Shown here in pieces: positions 44,816 through 55,327 of a stretch of DNA of 64,000 nucleotides (position 1 is the first letter of the stretch; every line of letters begins with the position of its first letter). This DNA comes from Glycine soja (lineage: Eukaryota > Streptophyta > Magnoliopsida > Fabales > Fabaceae), in assembly GCF_004193775.1 (NCBI RefSeq), contig NC_041003.1:23862685-23926684 (forward strand), given 5' to 3'. The position numbers were made by a program, and so were the translations under genes. Under the pieces are notes generated by a model. It made no database searches and had not been told where the DNA came from. It saw only the letters and a program-made list of their open reading frames with translations.

Positions 44816-45815
44816 GTGCAGAAGACTATGTCAGTCTCTGCATGCTATCAAGCGTTCTGTCTTACAGATAGCAAAAGAATGTTTATATGGATAACCACTC
44901 GGGTATTTCCGCCCGTCAGCATGACTCAAAAGTCAGTATGACAGATCTTGTGAGTGCGGAAGATGATGTAAATCTCCGCGTGTCAACGGGCTTGTCGGCC
45001 GCGATTGACGAAGGGTGCAGAATGACCACATTGGCCTCTGCTTGTCATCGGGCCCGCCGCCTCTGGATGACAAAAGGGTGCAGATAACCATAAGGTGTCT
45101 CCACGTGTCATCGGGCCCGCTGCCTCTGGATGACAAAAGGGTGCGGATAACCGTAAGGTGTCTCTGCGTGTCATCGGGCCCGCCGCCTCTGGATGACAAA
45201 AGGGTGCAGAATGACCAAATTTTGTCTCTGCGTGCCATCGGACACGACTGTGTCTGAGTGGCAAAGGGGTGCGGAATGACCAAATTTTGTCTCCGCGTGT
45301 CATCGGGCCCGCCACCTCTGGATGACAAAGGGTGCATAATGACCAATTTTTGTCTCTGCGCGCCATCGGACACGGCTGTGTCTGAATGGCAAAGGGGTGC
45401 GGAATGACCAAATTTTGTCTCCGCATGTCATCGGGCCCGCCGCCTCTGGATGACAGAGGGTGCCGAATGACCAATTTTTGTCTCTGCGCGCCATCGGACA
45501 CGGCTGTGTCTGAATGGCAAAGGGGTGCGGAATGACCAAATTTTGTCTCCGCATGTCATCGGGCCCGACGCCTCTGGATGACAAAGGGTGCAGAATGACC
45601 AAATTTTGTCTCTGCGCGCCATCGGACACGGCTGCGTCTGAATGGAAAAGGGGTGCGGAATGACCAAATTTTGTCCCCGCATGTCATCGGGCCCGCCGCC
45701 TCTGGATGACAAAGGGTGCAGAATGACCAAATTTTGTCTCTGCGCGCCATCGGATACGACTGTGTCTGAATGGCAAAGGGGTGCGGAATGACCAAATTTT
45801 GTCTCCGCGTGTCAC
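44805..45815 (-). repeat. 63/128-bp tandem repeat array of the Ogre/Tat 3' region
   Basis: Units of 63-65 bp with GTGCAGAATGACCAAATTTT and a following CATCGGGCCCGCC or CATCGGACACGGC box. Box positions 45050, 45113, 45176 give 63-bp steps; from 45240 two variants alternate (45240, 45305, 45368, 45433, 45496, 45561, 45624, 45689, 45752), giving a 128-bp higher-order unit. Tandem repeats between pol and the 3' LTR are usual for Ogre. Long minus-strand open frames here are artefacts of the repeat. Confidence 0.92.
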
Positions 45816-47877
45816 ATGACCTCAGGGTCAGTATGACAAATCTTGTGGGGCGGCCGACAAAAGCAAGGCTCTTGCTCCTACATATCCTCCAATGAGGAAC
45901 TCAGACCTACGTAGTTCTAGATAACTTGTGAGACTTGAAAAAGTCTCGACCGGAAGATGTTGACATCTCCGGAAAGGGTGCAAATGACCACACTGGCCTT
46001 TGCTCATCAATCACACTTGGGGTCACTGAATGACGAGGTGCGGATAACCGTAAGGTGTCTCCGCGGGCTACCAGCTCTTGGGTCGTGGTAACAAAAAGCG
46101 GTGCGGTCGACAAAAGCGAGGCTCTTGCTCCTACGTATCCTCTAATGAGGAACTCAGACCTATGTAGTTCTGGATAACTTGTGAGACTTGAAAAAGTCTC
46201 GGTGTTTTCTCCACTAAAATGCAAACATGCTTTAGCAAAGAGACCAATATTCCAACCGATTAGAGCAGCACATGCTTTTTTGAGTGAAAAACAATGCGTC
46301 TACCAGGGAAGGAGAGTCCGCTAATGAAACCCCCCCATAACCATAAATGAGATTTTGGATGTTAGCATTTCGTTTCTAAATGACCATTTAGAGGAAACAC
46401 TGGGTTCGACAAAAATAGAAGAAAATCACTCAAAGTGTATCAATCTCGCACAGGTAAGTGTTTCATCCTAATTCCGAACCATAGATATGTCATGACTTGA
46501 CTTTGCAAATTGTTTCCTATCAAATCAAAAAATTACACGCGTGATCATGAATCAATAGGACTTCCCTTGGGAATGGGTTCTTTTGGTGGGTTGTTCGGCT
46601 TTTGCGTGTTTTTGGCCTTTTCCTTTTCTGTTTTGGTTTTGCGCGAGGCGAACAAGTCATCGACGCACAGGATTTTGGTTGGTAATCAGAGGGAGAAGAC
46701 CACTTTAGGTCATGGTTTCCTTTCCTTCCTTTTTGTTCATTTGGTGACAATTCTGTATATGTTCAAATATTGTCTGGTCCAAAGACCTTTCTGCATATTT
46801 CTTCTGTTTCCTTTCGATCCTTGATCAGGAGCTTTCTTTCCTTTTCTTTCTTCCCTTTTTACTTTCTCCCATTCTTTGGTTGGGAATTTTCTTTCTTTCC
46901 TTTTTTCTTTCTCCCACTCTTTGATTGGGAATTTCCTTGCTTCCTTTTTTCCTTTGATTGGAAATCTTCTTTCTCTTTTTCTTTGATTGGAAATTTTCCT
47001 TCTCTTCTTTTTGCTTCCGAGGGTAAGGATTGACATTCTCATCCTGGGTCAAGGTTTATGGTGAGTCAGGATTTTGGCTCAAGACTTGTAGAATGGCTAG
47101 ACATGATACATGTCAGGGTTTGGTTTGGTTCAAGGATAAAAGGGATGCCCCACATTATCTCCATGACACAAATGCAAAAATGATGATTTGGAAATTTCAT
47201 GCAAAACTAGTCATGCATGCACCTATGCGGACACTCAAGTGTCAAATTTTTATGGTCATGTGATGCTAGGGCTCAGGATTTATTTCCTCTATTTTAAATC
47301 AACCCAATGTTTCCAAAACATGTTCTTTTATCAATTTGTGCATTCATCCGAGTCCATTTCGGGCGTCCGGGAAAACTTCACAGCATTCACCCTTCAGGTG
47401 TATACACATTTTTTCCAAAAACCAGTTATGATCGGGGAATTTTTCTCAACGAAAAGTTGGAAGTCATCTCTTTTCAAAAGCATGTCGGTTTTTCAGCTAG
47501 ACAACTTATTTTTCTTCTCTTTTTCCTCTTTTTTTTCTTACTTGCTCTCTTTTTCTTATTTGCTCTCTTTTTCTTATTTTCTCTCTTTTTCCCTTTTTTA
47601 ATTTTTATTTTTATTTTTATCATGATTTTTGTTTGTTTTATTATATGTTTTTTTGGACGATGTTCCTAAACGAAGAACTCTACACGATTCCAAAATTTCA
47701 AACATCATTGATAGTAATGATATATAAACACTAACGCAACAATCCAAACAAAAATGTATGCGCTGTACAAATGACAATTGAAACAACAAAAACAAACATT
47801 AGTCTCTCAAGTCAAAACATAACATATAAATGATAAAAGAAATACGAAAGAAAAACATGAATCTGGGGATCTCCCAG
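45816..47877 (-). other. 3' untranslated region between accessory ORF and tandem array
   Basis: Contains two more copies of the CCTACGTA..TACGTAG-type hairpin (about 45868-45916, 46130-46175), a C/T-rich imperfect repeat at 46830-47030 with TTGATTGGGAATTTTC units, and a T-rich CTTATTTGCTCTCTTTTT repeat at 47520-47620. No gene. Confidence 0.65.
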
Positions 47878-49128
47878 TCATGTATCTCCACTCCCTCCCA
47901 AGAAGTCAAGCAAATCGGCCATCTCCTCGTCTTCGTGGGCCTCTTCTCCATCGCCGGGAGCTTCTGGGGGTGTCTCTCCTGCTTGGGCCTCGGGCCAATC
48001 TCCGGGCCATGCGACCTCTGCCCTGAACTGGTCTGGAGTAGGGCATGAAAAAGAAGCGAAGCCCTGGCTCTGCATGCTGAGGCTCATCTGGTACAGACAA
48101 TCATGGGTCTGCACATGTGCCCGGTGGTTGGCTGCCTGCTGGCGAACCAAATGCCGTAAATACTGCTCCATGTCAAATGTCCCAGCCTGGCCAGCCTGAT
48201 GAGGTGGTGGTGGCGCGCCTGCGGCCTGTGGAGCATCACCTTGAGCCTGTCTCTGGGTACAGTACTTCTCAATAAAAGCCCGGGTGATGGGCGGCCGAAT
48301 TACCTTGGTAGGTGCAACGGGAACTCCGAATGACTGGCAGAGTCCTGTGATCAGCGAGGGAAATCCCAGGGCCCTGTTGGACTTATCTGGGTCCAAAGGG
48401 TGCCTAGTAGGCACCATACCTGCAAAAATATAGATGGCATCAGCGATCAACTGAGCCACATGGATGCTCATCCGTGTCAGGATGGCGTACACCAGCTGAC
48501 ACTTCGGCATGGGGAGGTCGGAATTATGATCGGTGGGCAGGATGTTGCTGAGCAGCAACGTCATCCATATCTGGGTCAGGGTGGTCATGTTGGTGCGCAT
48601 GATTCGCACTCGCCTCCCTGCAGCAGTCCTGGCAAAATCCCGCCTCGGTATACATAGTAATTGGGTGATGGCCTCCTCATCGAACCCGTCAGACCGGTTC
48701 CTCCTTTGGCCATACTCGCATTCCTGGCCCTCTTCCAACACCAACGGATATCCCAGGAGTTGGCCGATAGCGTCGGCATCAAACGGGATCCACTGACCCC
48801 TTACCCAGGATCTAATGTCACGCACGCCCTCCTCTGTTGGCCAAGCATTGGCATAAAACTCAAGGACTATTTCTGGATCGAACTTGGCCATGGGAGTAAC
48901 CAGTGATGTCCACCGCCGACGCCCTATTTCCTCCTGGAAATCAGTATACTCGTCGTCCCTGAGCTGGACGCGTCACTCCCGGAGAAACGACCATCCCTTG
49001 ATGGCCTCGAAGCGCTGCTGGTGTACAGCACTCCTAAAGCGGTGACTGTCATACTCTGGAGCGGAACTAGTTCCTTCGGCCGCCTTGTCCTTCCTGGACC
49101 TCTTTGAGGCAAGCTTCCTCGGGGCCAT
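47878..49128 (-). pseudogene. Accessory ORF (plant transposon domain, PF20167-like), copy 3, nearly intact
   Basis: Minus strand, ATG at 49128; 416 codons with a single TGA at codon 52 (48975-48973), after which 337 codons are open from Met80 (48891). Order: Lys/Arg/Ser-rich basic N-terminus (KRSRKDKAAEG), FRSAVHQQRFEAIKGWSFL, EFYANAWPTEEGV, GQWIPFDADAIGQLLG, EEGQECEYGQRRNR, IMRTNM, LLLSNILPTDH, HVAQLIADAI, LGFPSLITGLCQSFG, a Pro/Ala/Gln-rich stretch (QAAGAPPPPHQAGQAG), a short MEQYLRHLVRQQAA helix and a very acidic C-terminus (GDGEEAHEDEEMADLLDFL). It is downstream of pol in the same orientation and upstream of the tandem array, the env-like position. No signal peptide or membrane segment; basic start and acidic end suggest a nuclear or nucleic-acid role, which is inference only. 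Confidence 0.85.
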
Positions 49129-51234
49129 TCCCGTGAAGGCAAACATTTGGAAAGTTAGTTTTTACCAAGAAATGCTACCCTTAAAACAAAAATGGCATAT
49201 AACCCCCTCCAATAAATACAAACATCAATGTAAATTTAGAGCAAGCTTATGCGCATACTTCTTTACGAACGTTCACTTGCACAAGACATTCTTATAACTA
49301 AGAAAAATGCACCCATATACAATCAAGGCACCTAGATTATTTACATGTACTTCCAAGGTGTATTTGTTACCTACATCACACACATTTCCTTTGCTAAATT
49401 CACATACATGCATACTCTAAGCACTTTGGCTATCAAAAATTGCATACGTGCACATCTTGGTATTTCTAATACCCATACATACACAAACTTCATGATGAAT
49501 CTTGACTATCTACACAATAAGGTGCTACATTTCATGCTTTTTTTTTCAAGTGTTTTTACTACCTAAAGCCGCATGCAAATTCAAGTATATTTTCTTTTGC
49601 TCACTAAAATTGTATTCAAATTAAAAGGTATTTTTGTAATGTATTTTCTTTACATAACATGCAACATATTTATAGATTTTTGTGAGACATTTTGACTACC
49701 AAAAATTATATGTACATACATCCAAGTATTTTGCTACCATACCCAAAGTGTAAATTGCCAAAGGTATTTTGCTACCTATTCTAAACCTACACATTTATGA
49801 TGAGCAAAATTCCTAACCATCTAGGCATAGGGAAAATATTGTAGCGTGGCCCATAGCTGATTGCTGGCCAAAAAGGGTAACTTTACCCAACATGCACCTC
49901 CTCTTGTGCTCTTTTGCATAAAAAAACTTTGGTTCCTAGGCCTAGGATATATGTGGGGCAATCACTCTAGCCTTTTTCGGGAATGAATGCATGTCCCAAA
50001 AAATAGAAAATATGTGCAAACCAAAATGCCCCATGGGTTGTTTCCTTACAAAAGTCACGCGCTAATGCCATTGAGGCATTTCATCGAACACTTGGTGGGC
50101 GCGCGTTTAGGCATCAATAGCAAGAGAACGGGGACAATGTGGCATGTCCCATTGTTTCAAAATGCATTATAGGCCTAGGGCCATCCCATACAAACCCCCA
50201 ATTCAACCTAATCAAGCAAGAAAAAAAACCAAAATTGCCCCACATATTTGAGCACATTCCCACAATTTAGAGCACCAAAAGGAGATCAAAATACACCAAT
50301 GAAAAGCTAGAAAGCTTAGGGATGGAACACTTACTTGTTGGTGATGAACAAAAGCGCAAAACGGAATCAAAAAAATGCGAAAAAGGATGACCCTAGGGCT
50401 GCAAACTCGTCAATCCCATGGGTATGGCTTTTGAAAGGGGGGAAAAGAAGTTTTTGAATGCAAAAACGTCCCCCCTTTCTTCATTCTTATAATTTGGTGC
50501 AGGGGTGGCTCGCCCAGGCGAGCTAACCTGCATTTTTTTTTTTTTTTTTGAGAGGAACATTAACCATGTCCCCTCCTTCCTTATGGTTTAGCGTCTTGCT
50601 TAACTTGAACTTACTTAAGTTAGAGTTAGGCATTGATTACTTATTTTTAAAACAAACAAAAAGTAAAAGAAAACTGCGAATACAAAGGATACGGGGCTGC
50701 CTTGCAGCGATGTTCTCCGCTTGCTTAGCGTGGAGAAAGGGGCGACGATCAGTCGGTCGTGACCCCATTCCCACTTGCATCCGTTCCTGTGTACCTGCAA
50801 GTAAGAAACAACCTAGTGTGGCCAATCTTGACCGCATCGCTGTCTTACCTTGATTGGTTTCTGCTGTTCATGTTTTGTCTCTACCCCAGAAGGTAGCTCA
50901 AGATGATCTTGCCCCTGTTTTACCACAACAATATGCATGCGTATGCGTATGCGTATGCATGAATGTTTTCAAACGCAGCAAATTTTAGGGAAAGTTGGTT
51001 CAGGTTCAATTCTAATTAAGCGCTTGGGGCATCCCATGGACTAAGCGGAAGGGCTCAGGTGATCACAAATCAACGCAAGGTTTGAAACTAACGTGAGGAC
51101 TAAAGCCTCGAATCCACGTTCATTTCTTTGAAAGATTGTAACGAGAGATACAACAGACAGGAAATCCCTGGGGGAAATCCAGAAAACGCATAAAGATAAA
51201 GAACATGCAGCGACATCCTTAATTGCCCCAGCTT
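49129..51234 (-). other. Spacer between pol and accessory ORF, with LTR-like promoter features
   Basis: Non-coding. Read on the minus strand: GCTCGCCTGGGCGAGCC at about 50526-50507 (the LTR palindrome), a TATAAGAATG box near 50491-50482, a GTAAGT donor at 50334-50329, and an ACTAAC branch-like site about 35 bp before the ORF ATG. A run of 17 T is at 50530-50548 (plus strand). A GCGTAT repeat is at 50935-50960. Confidence 0.5.
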
Positions 51235-54200
51235 CTAAGCATAATATCGTTTGACGACATCAGAATTCACGGGTGAAGGTAACTCTTCACCATCCATGTT
51301 GGTAAGCACCAGGGCTCCTCCAGAAAAAGCCCTCTTCACAACAAAAGGCCCTTCGTAGTTCGGGGCCCATTTCCCTCGATTGTCCTTGACAGCATGGGAC
51401 ATTTTCTTTAGCACAAGGTCTCCCTCATGGAACTTGCGCAAGCGTACTTTCTTGTCGAATGCACTCTTCATTCTTTGTTGGTACACGCGCCCATGACTCA
51501 TGGCTGTTAAGCGCTTACCCTCAATGAGGTTAAGCTGGTCATAGCGCGTTTGAGCCCACTCTGATTCCTTTAATCCGGATTCTGCCAAAATCCTTAATGA
51601 CGGGACTTCTACCTCAAACGGTAACACAGCCTCCATCCCATATACCAATGAGAACGGCGTTGCCCCAGTTGACGTTCGCACTGAAGTCCGGTAACCGTGT
51701 AACGCGAATGGGAGCATTTCGTGCAAATCCTTGTGTGACACGGTCATCTTTTGGATAATCTTTTTGATATTCTTATTGGCCGCTTCCACGGCTCCATTCA
51801 TCTTTGGTCGGTAGGGTGTGGAATTGTGATGCTGGATTTTAAACTCGCACATTTCCCCCATCATCTTGTTATTCAGGTTGGTGCCGTTGTCCGTGATAAT
51901 CTTCCTTGGCAAACCATATCGGCAGATGATCTCTTTCTTAATGAACCTGACCACCACATTCCTCGTGACATTGGTATATGAAGCCGCCTCGACCCACTTG
52001 GTGAAATAATCTATTGCTACGAGGATGAAGCGATGACCATTCGAGGCCTTGGGCTCAATGGCCCCGATGACATCTATTCCCCACATGGAGAAAGGCCAAG
52101 GGGCGGACATGACATTCAGAGGATGTGGTGGAGCATTGACATTATCTGCGAATGCTTGACATTTGTGGCATTTCCTCACATGGACATAACAATCACTTTC
52201 CATGGTAAGCCAGTAATAACCTGCTCTTAGGATCTTCCTGGCCATAGCATGCCCGTTGGCGTGTGTTCCAAACGAGCCCTCATGGACTTCCTCGATCATG
52301 TGATTTGCCTCCCTGGCATCCACACACCGCAGGAGTGTCATGTCGTGATTTCTCTTATACAGTATGCTTCCGCTCATGAAGAAACCGGCTGCCAACCTTC
52401 TCAATGTCCTTTTATCATTGTCGGCAATCTTTGGCGGGTATTCTTTGCTTACGACATATCGCTTGATGTCGAAATACCAAGGCTTTCCGTCCCGTTCCTC
52501 TTCCACTTGGCAACAATGCGCGGGTTTTCCACGACACCAAAATTCAATGTAGGGTAGATCCCCGTGCGGTGTTAGCTGGAACATAGACGCCAACGTAGCA
52601 AGTGCATCCGCCATTTGATTTTCCTCGCGGGGAACATGATGGAAGGAGATCTCATCGAAGGTCTTAGCCAATTCCTTGATATAGGCTTTGTAGGGTATCA
52701 GCTTGGGATCTCTAGTTTCCCATTCCCCTCTCAGCTGATGGATTACCAATGCTGAGTCGCCGTACACCTTGAGTAGTTTGACATTGGAGTCAATTGCTGC
52801 CTGGACGGCTAGGGCACATGCTTCATATTCGGCCATGTTGTTGGTGCAGTCGAATCCTAGCCTGGCTGTGAAAGGTACACATTGATTGTCCGGAGAGACC
52901 AACACTGCCCCAACGCCATGACCTAGAATGTTTGACGCTCCGTCAAACCATACGGTCCATTTGTCCTGATCTTTGTCCAATTTTTCCTCAAACAAGGCCA
53001 TGATGTCCTCATCCGGGAATTCAGGATGCATGGGCTGGTAGTCGTTAAGAGGCTGTTGAGCCAAATAATCTGCTAAAGCGCTTCCTTTTATCGCCTTTTG
53101 GGTGACGTAGACTATATCAAACTCAGATAGCAGGACTTGCCACCGGGCGATTCGTCCCGTGAGAGCTGGCTTTTCAAAGATGTACTTAACCGGGTCCATT
53201 TTGGATATCAACTAGGTAGTATGGCTCAGCATGTACTGCCTTAGGCGATGGGATGCCCATACTAAAGCACAACACGTTCTTTCGAGCAAGGAGTAATTCA
53301 TCTCACAGGTCGTGAACTTCTTACTTAGGTAGTAAACAGCGCGCTCTTTCTTCCCGGATTCGTCATGTTGCCCCAGCATACACCCCATTGACTCGTCCAA
53401 GATTGTCATGTACAAAATGAGAGGCCTTCCAGGTACTGGTGGCATAAGCACGGGAGGATTCATTAGGCACTTTTTGATCCTTCCAAAAGCCTCTTGGCAA
53501 TCCTCATTCTAGCGATCAGTTTGGTTTTTGCGTAAGAGCTTGAACAACGGCTCACAAATGGCGGTGAGCTGCGATATGAATCTGGCAATATAATTCAAGC
53601 GCCCCAGGAAACCTCAGACTTGCCTCTCTGTACGGGGTTCTGGCATCTCAAGGATAGCCTTCACTTTTTCGGGGTCTACCTCTATCCCTTTCTGGCTTAC
53701 AATGAAACCAAGCAATTTCCCTGATTTGACCCCAAAGGTACACTTAGCGGGGTTCAACCTTAATTGATATTTCTTAAGCCTTTCGAACAACTTCCACAGG
53801 TTTACAAGGTGTTCTTCCTCGGATTTAGATTTAGCAATTATGTCGTCCACGTAGACCTCGATCTCTTGATGCATCATATCATGGAACAAAGCTACCATGG
53901 CCCGTTGATAAGTTGCCACGGCATTCTTGAGTCCAAAGGACATCACCTTGTAACAGAACGTCCCCCACAGGGTGACGAAAGTAGTCTTTTCCATATCCTC
54001 GGGCGCCATCTTTATCTGATTGTAACCAGAGAAACCGTCCATGAAGGAAAATAAAGCGAAATTGGCCGTGTTATCTACGAGGATATCGATGTGTGGTAAA
54101 GGAAAATTGTCCTTGGGACTGGCCCGATTCAGGTCCCGATAATCCACACACATTCGTACTTTCCCATCTTTCTTAGGAACCGGTACGATGTTGGCAACCC

Positions 54201-54418
54201 ATTCTAGATACCGAGCGACGGCCAGAAATCCAGCGTCAAATTGCTTCTTCACTTCTTCTTTTATCTTCAAGGATGTTTCGGGCTTCATCCTTCTCAGTTT
54301 CTGTTTTACCGGGGAACACTCAGGATTTAGAGGTAATCGGTGCTGTACAATGTCAGAACTCAAACTAGGCATATCTTGGTATGACCAAGCAAAGATGTCT
54401 TGGTAGTCTTTTAGCAGG
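51235..54418 (-). pseudogene. Ogre/Tat-type Gypsy pol: RT, RNase H, archaeal-type RNase H, integrase
   Basis: One minus-strand frame runs from 54418 to the stop at 51235 and is broken by only three stops (53616-53614, one at about 53512, 53214-53212). Order: RT from QDMPSLSSDIVQHRLPLNPE, PVPKKDGKVRMCVDYRDLN, catalytic VYVDDIIAKS (about 53860-53830); first RNase H (FTTCEMNYSLLERTCCALVW) to LADYLAQQP; second, archaeal-type RNase H (WFDGASNILGHGVGAVL, NNMAEYEACAL, REENQMADALATLA); integrase with its zinc region (HEGSFGTHANG, CHKCQAFAD), the three acidic catalytic residues in GIDVIG, ITDNGTNL and NGAVEAANK, and a GPFVVKRAF C-terminal segment. Two RNase H domains are diagnostic of Tat/Ogre. The RT N-terminus, protease and gag are cut away by the element beginning at 54419. 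Confidence 0.95.
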
Positions 54419-54868
54419 TGTCATACCCTAATTTCGTCCGGGGACCTTTGCTTGATGACATGCGACCATTCTTTGGTCCTTGTGAGGTGCTTGGCATCCA
54501 TCATTAGGCAATTTGTGAAATTCCAGGACATGCCGAAAAACCAAAAGAATATTGATGCACAATCCGTAAGTTTCCGTGACACACCGGAAATCAAATGGAA
54601 GCATCGTTGCATAATTAAGTGGGGTTCCGTAACATTCCGTAAGTCAAAAAAGGGATGATTATGTAATCCGCAAGGTTCCGTAACATTACGGAAAGAAAAC
54701 AAGTATCGTTACGAAATTCGTAAGTTTCCGTAACTTTACGAAAAAAGAATCACCAAAAAAAGCCAAAGGGGGTGTATTTAGTAAAATGGGGGGGTGCAAA
54801 CAGTAATTTTCGAATCTGGCCCTTCTAGAGGTTTCTGGGCAATTTCTTGCTTAAGGTTGAAGTAACCT

Positions 54869-54943
54869 AGCTCGCCTGGGCGAGCTGAGCTCGCCTGGGC
54901 GAGCTGAGCTCGCCTGGGCGAGCTGAGCTCGCCTGGGCGAGCT
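54869..54943 (+). repeat. Four tandem copies of an 18-bp palindrome in the Ogre-like LTR
   Basis: Copies at 54869-54886, 54888-54905, 54907-54924 and 54926-54943, 19-bp period; arms AGCTCGCC/GGCGAGCT with central TG. Single or paired copies occur in LTR A, at 50507-50526 and at 55256-55291. Confidence 0.95.
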
Positions 54944-55318
54944 AGATGGCCACCACACCCCCCGTTTTGTTGAAAAATGGGATTCCGGGGCTTCCGGGAC
55001 ACCCGTAATGCTTCCGTAAAATTCCCATAACTCTAAATAAGCATAATTAACTTAATACGGGTGAGACGGAAGAGAAAAAAAGAAGAAAATCAAGTCCTAT
55101 ATGCTTCCGTAAGGCTTCCGTAACTTTTCCGTAAATTACGAAAGAAGGGGGGTGAACTTATCAAAATTGGGGGGGTGCAAATAGCGATTTCGAAATTTTG
55201 AATTGGGCCTTCCAGAATGTTTTTTGAAGCTAGGTTGCTTCCGGGAAGCAACCCAGCTCGCCTGGGCGAGCTAAGGTCGCCTGGGCGAGCTGGGCGGCAA
55301 CCTCCTCCCCCTTTTTCC

Positions 55319-55327
55319 TATAAAAAG
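55319..55327 (+). promoter_or_regulatory. TATA box of the Ogre-like LTR
   Basis: TATAAAAAG after a C-rich stretch; equivalent TATAAATAG boxes occur in LTR A and LTR B at the same relative place. Confidence 0.65.

Noticed and set aside
44805..45815. Regularly spaced repeats that could suggest a CRISPR array, and long minus-strand ORFs (up to 172 codons) with repeated HPEAAGPMT-like segments
   Set aside because: Monomers are head-to-tail with no unique spacers; the ORFs exist because the 63/128-bp unit lacks stops in some frames. Ogre-type tandem repeat in a plant genome.
46510..47042. Lys/Arg-rich ORF on the minus strand and Phe-rich ORF on the plus strand
   Set aside because: Translation of a C/T-rich low-complexity repeat; no conserved motif.
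47878..49128. Envelope protein interpretation of the ORF after pol
   Set aside because: No signal peptide, no membrane helix, no coiled-coil fusion motif; its motifs match the plant transposon domain family in two other places in the window.
50615..50853. Overlapping ORFs on both strands near 50.6-50.85 kb
   Set aside because: Short, no homology, in the spacer between pol and accessory ORF.
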